DNA of 64,000 nucleotides from Brevipalpus yothersi (taxonomy: Eukaryota > Arthropoda > Arachnida > Trombidiformes > Tenuipalpidae), in contig QZCP01000556.1 in assembly GCA_003956705.1 (NCBI GenBank), positions 186,001 to 250,000 of the forward strand. The letters run 5' to 3'. The translations under genes and the position numbers were made by a program. Position 1 is the stretch's first letter. Each line of letters opens with the position of its first letter. Shown here one piece after another: positions 61,492-64,000 of this stretch. Under the pieces are notes generated by a model, which searched no databases, was not told the origin of the DNA, and saw nothing but the letters and a program-made list of their open reading frames with translations.

Positions 61492-61700
61492 TACAAACAA
61501 ATCATATTGGTATAAGTTCAAAAAAAGAGTGTGTTCGTGTGTATTGAAAGAAAGTTTTCATCATCAAAAAAGATAGCTTTCAAATCAACTTTCCATAGGA
61601 ATACCAAATCATTTTGCTCGTCAATCAGTGTTTTCTAGTTAAATTAATTAATTTTTCTGTGTGTTAAATATCCACGTGAAACAATTCAGTATCAATCATC

Positions 61701-63592
61701 ATGAGGAATCTTGTGCTTCTATGTCTTTTCGGAATTGTCCTCATCCAGTGTACCCATCTCGTTCGATCAGCGCCCGTGAACGAAATTGAAGAGAACGAAG
61801 ATGCCTACGAACAAGAGGATGAAGATGCCATAATAGATCGCCAACGAAGAGAAACTTCTGACGAAGGAGAAGACAGTGATGAAGGTTACGATGAGGAAAG
61901 TGAAGGTGAAGGTGAAGATGCTCCAGCAGAACGTCAACGAAGAGATGTTCAAGAAGAAATGGAAGCTGCCGAATCTGGTATCGGAGGCAAAGGTGCTGGA
62001 GGAGTTGTGGCCTACAAAGGTGGCAAAAAGGGTGGTGCTGCAGCTGGCTTCAAGGTAAGAAATATTAGTCCTGATACTTTCTGACGAATATTTATTTGAA
62101 AATATTCTCAAACCAATACCTTTTCGGTATTCTCAGTAATGTATATATGAAAAATTTTCATTGAACCTAGGCGGGAAAAGCTGGTAAGGCTGGATATAAG
62201 GCCGGAGTAGCAGGCAAAAAGGGTGGTGCTGCATATGGTGCCGCAGGAGCTGCTGGTGGTAAAAAGGGTGCCAAGATTGCAAAATTCGGAGCTGCCGGAG
62301 CTTATGGTGAGTTGAAAGGATAATAGAATTTCATGGGAATCCTCATGATATTCGTTATTATTTGTAGGCAAAAAATTCGGTAAGAAGGGAGCATTCCTCA
62401 AAACTGGTGGTGCTGGATACAACAAGAAAGTTGGTGTAATTAAGAAGTTCGGCGTTTCTCAAGGTGAGTTATAATGTCTATTTCCCCCATCATTGTCGTC
62501 TTATTTCCGCTATCCATCCAACTCCGGACGATGAAAATCTTTTTCTCAAGAGATACTTCAAAAGAATGCTTGATAATAATATCAGTGAATTTTCAAAGTC
62601 ATCATGAGAGTTGACTTTTCAATTCAAATCAGTGGAGCAGAGAAAATAGTTCACCGGATATTCTTCAGATCTTCACGATCTTTACTCTGAAAACCCTTCC
62701 GAAATGGGTTTCCTTTCTTCAGAAGGACTCACTATCAATCTTAAAATCGTCTCAATTGTTGTCTTTAAGTGTGTGAAACTTTAGAAATTCTCAATCGGAC
62801 AAGGTAAAACGAGAGTACACAGTCGAAAACCATTGAAAGATTATCATGATTTTTGCCAGAGAGTCAGTGGAAGGTTTCTTGTAGACATATTCTATAAACC
62901 TTACAGCTGTATATCTGAATGAATCTCATCAATTCATCTCTACTCTTATCAGGATTCAAATTCGGTAAAGTTGCTGGTTACGGTGCTGCTGGTGGTGCTG
63001 TCGCTGGAGCAGCCAAGAAGGGTGGACTTGCTGGTGCCGCTGGTGCCGCAGGCTTCAAGGTAAATTGAAATTTTCACTGGATTCCATTTGAGTTGACCAT
63101 TCTATTAACTATCGATTATTCTTCTTCTATAGGCTGGTAAAGCTGGTGGTAAGAAAGGATTCGCTGCTGGAGCCGCTGCTAAGGCTGGAGGCAAAGCAGG
63201 TATGTAACCCCTAGTCAATCGATGCATTATGACCTGATAGACCGTCCTCTCTATTCTCGTGAAGAATCGGATCATTCTCATTCTCATTAGAATATATTCT
63301 TCAATGAATGAGCTCTTTGCTAGTTAGAATTTGTATCCTCCAATCTCTTTGCCATTGCGATAAGAGGCGAGATTGGCAATTTGGATTGGATCTCTGTTCC
63401 TCTCTAGTTGATCCATTTCGCTGTAGTCTCTGTCCATTTGAATCGTGAAATTATCCCCTCCACGAAATTAATCCATTTTATTTCTCCACAGGAGCTGCTG
63501 GAGCCGCTGGCTTCAAGAAAGCTGCAGGAGCAGCTGGAGGTGCTGGTGTTAAAAAGGCCGGAGGTTATGGGGGTGGAGCTTTTGGTCGATAA
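61701..63592 (+). CDS. Secreted Gly/Ala/Lys-rich protein with two RQRR sites
   Basis: Six exons: 61701-62054, 62171-62306, 62368-62463, 62953-63059, 63133-63199, 63492-63592; phases agree, 286 residues. Exon 1: signal peptide (RNLVLLCLFGIVLIQCTHLV, cut near RSA), an acidic propeptide rich in Glu/Asp, and two furin-type sites, RQRR at 47-50 and 78-81. The rest (about 205 residues) is Gly, Ala and Lys with occasional Tyr and Phe: AGKAGKAGYKAG, AAGAAGGKKGAKIAKFG, KKFGKKGAF, GYGAAGGAVAGAAKKGG, ending GGYGGGAFGR. Every internal exon is a slice of this repeat, with GF or GK at junctions. Structure suggests an acidic pro-region that masks a strongly cationic product released after cleavage; candidates are a cuticle or silk-like structural protein or a glycine-rich antimicrobial (acanthoscurrin style). 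Function not established. Confidence 0.85.
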
Positions 63593-64000
63593 TCACCATC
63601 TAAATAATTACCATAGTCTCATGAACAGTGATATCACATGGGGATGGTCTTCTAGGTTAAATATTTTCGTTATACTTTTTTTGATGGGCTTGTTTCAGGC
63701 CAAAGATAAAATTGGTGATTGATTTAATTTGAGCTTTCTCATGGAGTTTAGAAAGAATAATTTCCGCTGGAAATCTCAGCGACCTCAAAACTATGCATCC
63801 TTGTCCAAAAATTTGATCTTGAAAAATGTTCCATCTCGAATGGAAAATCCAAAAGTCATCCAGCATATCATAAATAGAATAGCTAAATATTATCCGGTTT
63901 CTTAACTTTACTTTCTCAGCTTTCCTTTGCTTTTCGAAAAAAAAAATCACTGAACCAATCAATAATCAAGTCCAAGCACTGTCTGCCATCCGAGAAGCAG
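63593..64000. other. 3' flank of the Gly/Ala/Lys-rich gene
   Basis: AT-rich, with no recognisable gene. The 101-codon minus frame at 63657-63962 looks like chance. No poly(A) signal seen close to the stop. Confidence 0.5.

Overview
This is a nuclear window from an arthropod, most likely an acariform mite (inference). The evidence is the spliced gene structure with GT-AG introns (mostly 45-500 nt), AT-rich intergenic DNA full of CT/GA microsatellites, a chitinase-type protein with three CBM14 chitin-binding domains, a tandem JHBP/TULIP lipid-binding protein, and several lineage-restricted secreted proteins. I assembled gene models by hand, joining open frames across splice sites whose phases agree; exon coordinates are in each entry. 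No search was run, so family names rest on recognised motifs and remembered family sequences.

Layout. 1-5.3 kb: DET1 (+) and a White-type ABCG half-transporter (+). 6.7-8.1 kb: a secreted two-domain TULIP protein (+). 9.6-16.5 kb: an 11-exon HEATR5 gene (+). 16.7-17.4 kb: a possible decayed coding region (-). 17.6-18.0 kb: a small secreted six-cysteine protein (+). 18.2-19.2 kb: ETF beta (-). 20.2-43.1 kb: one very large secreted GH18 chitinase-like gene (+) of about 2,131 residues in 8 exons. Its first two introns are 8.1 and 7.4 kb; it carries three CBM14 domains and a mucin-like tract of more than a thousand residues. 44.17-44.60 kb: a decayed duplicate of part of the next gene. 45.6-47.7 kb: the 3' part of a CIN85/CD2AP/cindr-type adaptor (+). 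49.2-52.1 kb: leishmanolysin-like metallopeptidase (-), 10 exons. 54.0-54.8 kb: a Ser/Thr-rich secreted protein (-). 55.9-57.6 kb: VPS26 (+). 58.3-59.4 kb: CIB2 (+). 60.5-61.3 kb: an unrecognised, possibly broken, coding region (+). 61.7-63.6 kb: a secreted Gly/Ala/Lys-rich protein with two furin-type sites (+).

The genes do not form a pathway. Most are conserved single housekeeping genes (ubiquitin ligase, clathrin/retromer trafficking, mitochondrial electron transfer, actin adaptor, calcium sensor). Secreted or cuticle-type genes are interspersed. ETF beta and the chitinase-like gene are divergently transcribed from a shared region of about 1 kb. The six-cysteine gene and ETF beta are convergent, with 193 bp between their stops.

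I see no wholly new system. The most unusual items are the chitinase-like gene (altered substrate motifs, mucin-like linker, huge introns with complementary repeats), the SH3-adaptor locus with its decayed partial duplicate and missing SH3 domains, the VPS26 tail with four SUMO-type motifs, the tandem TULIP protein, and the double-RQRR cationic secreted protein.
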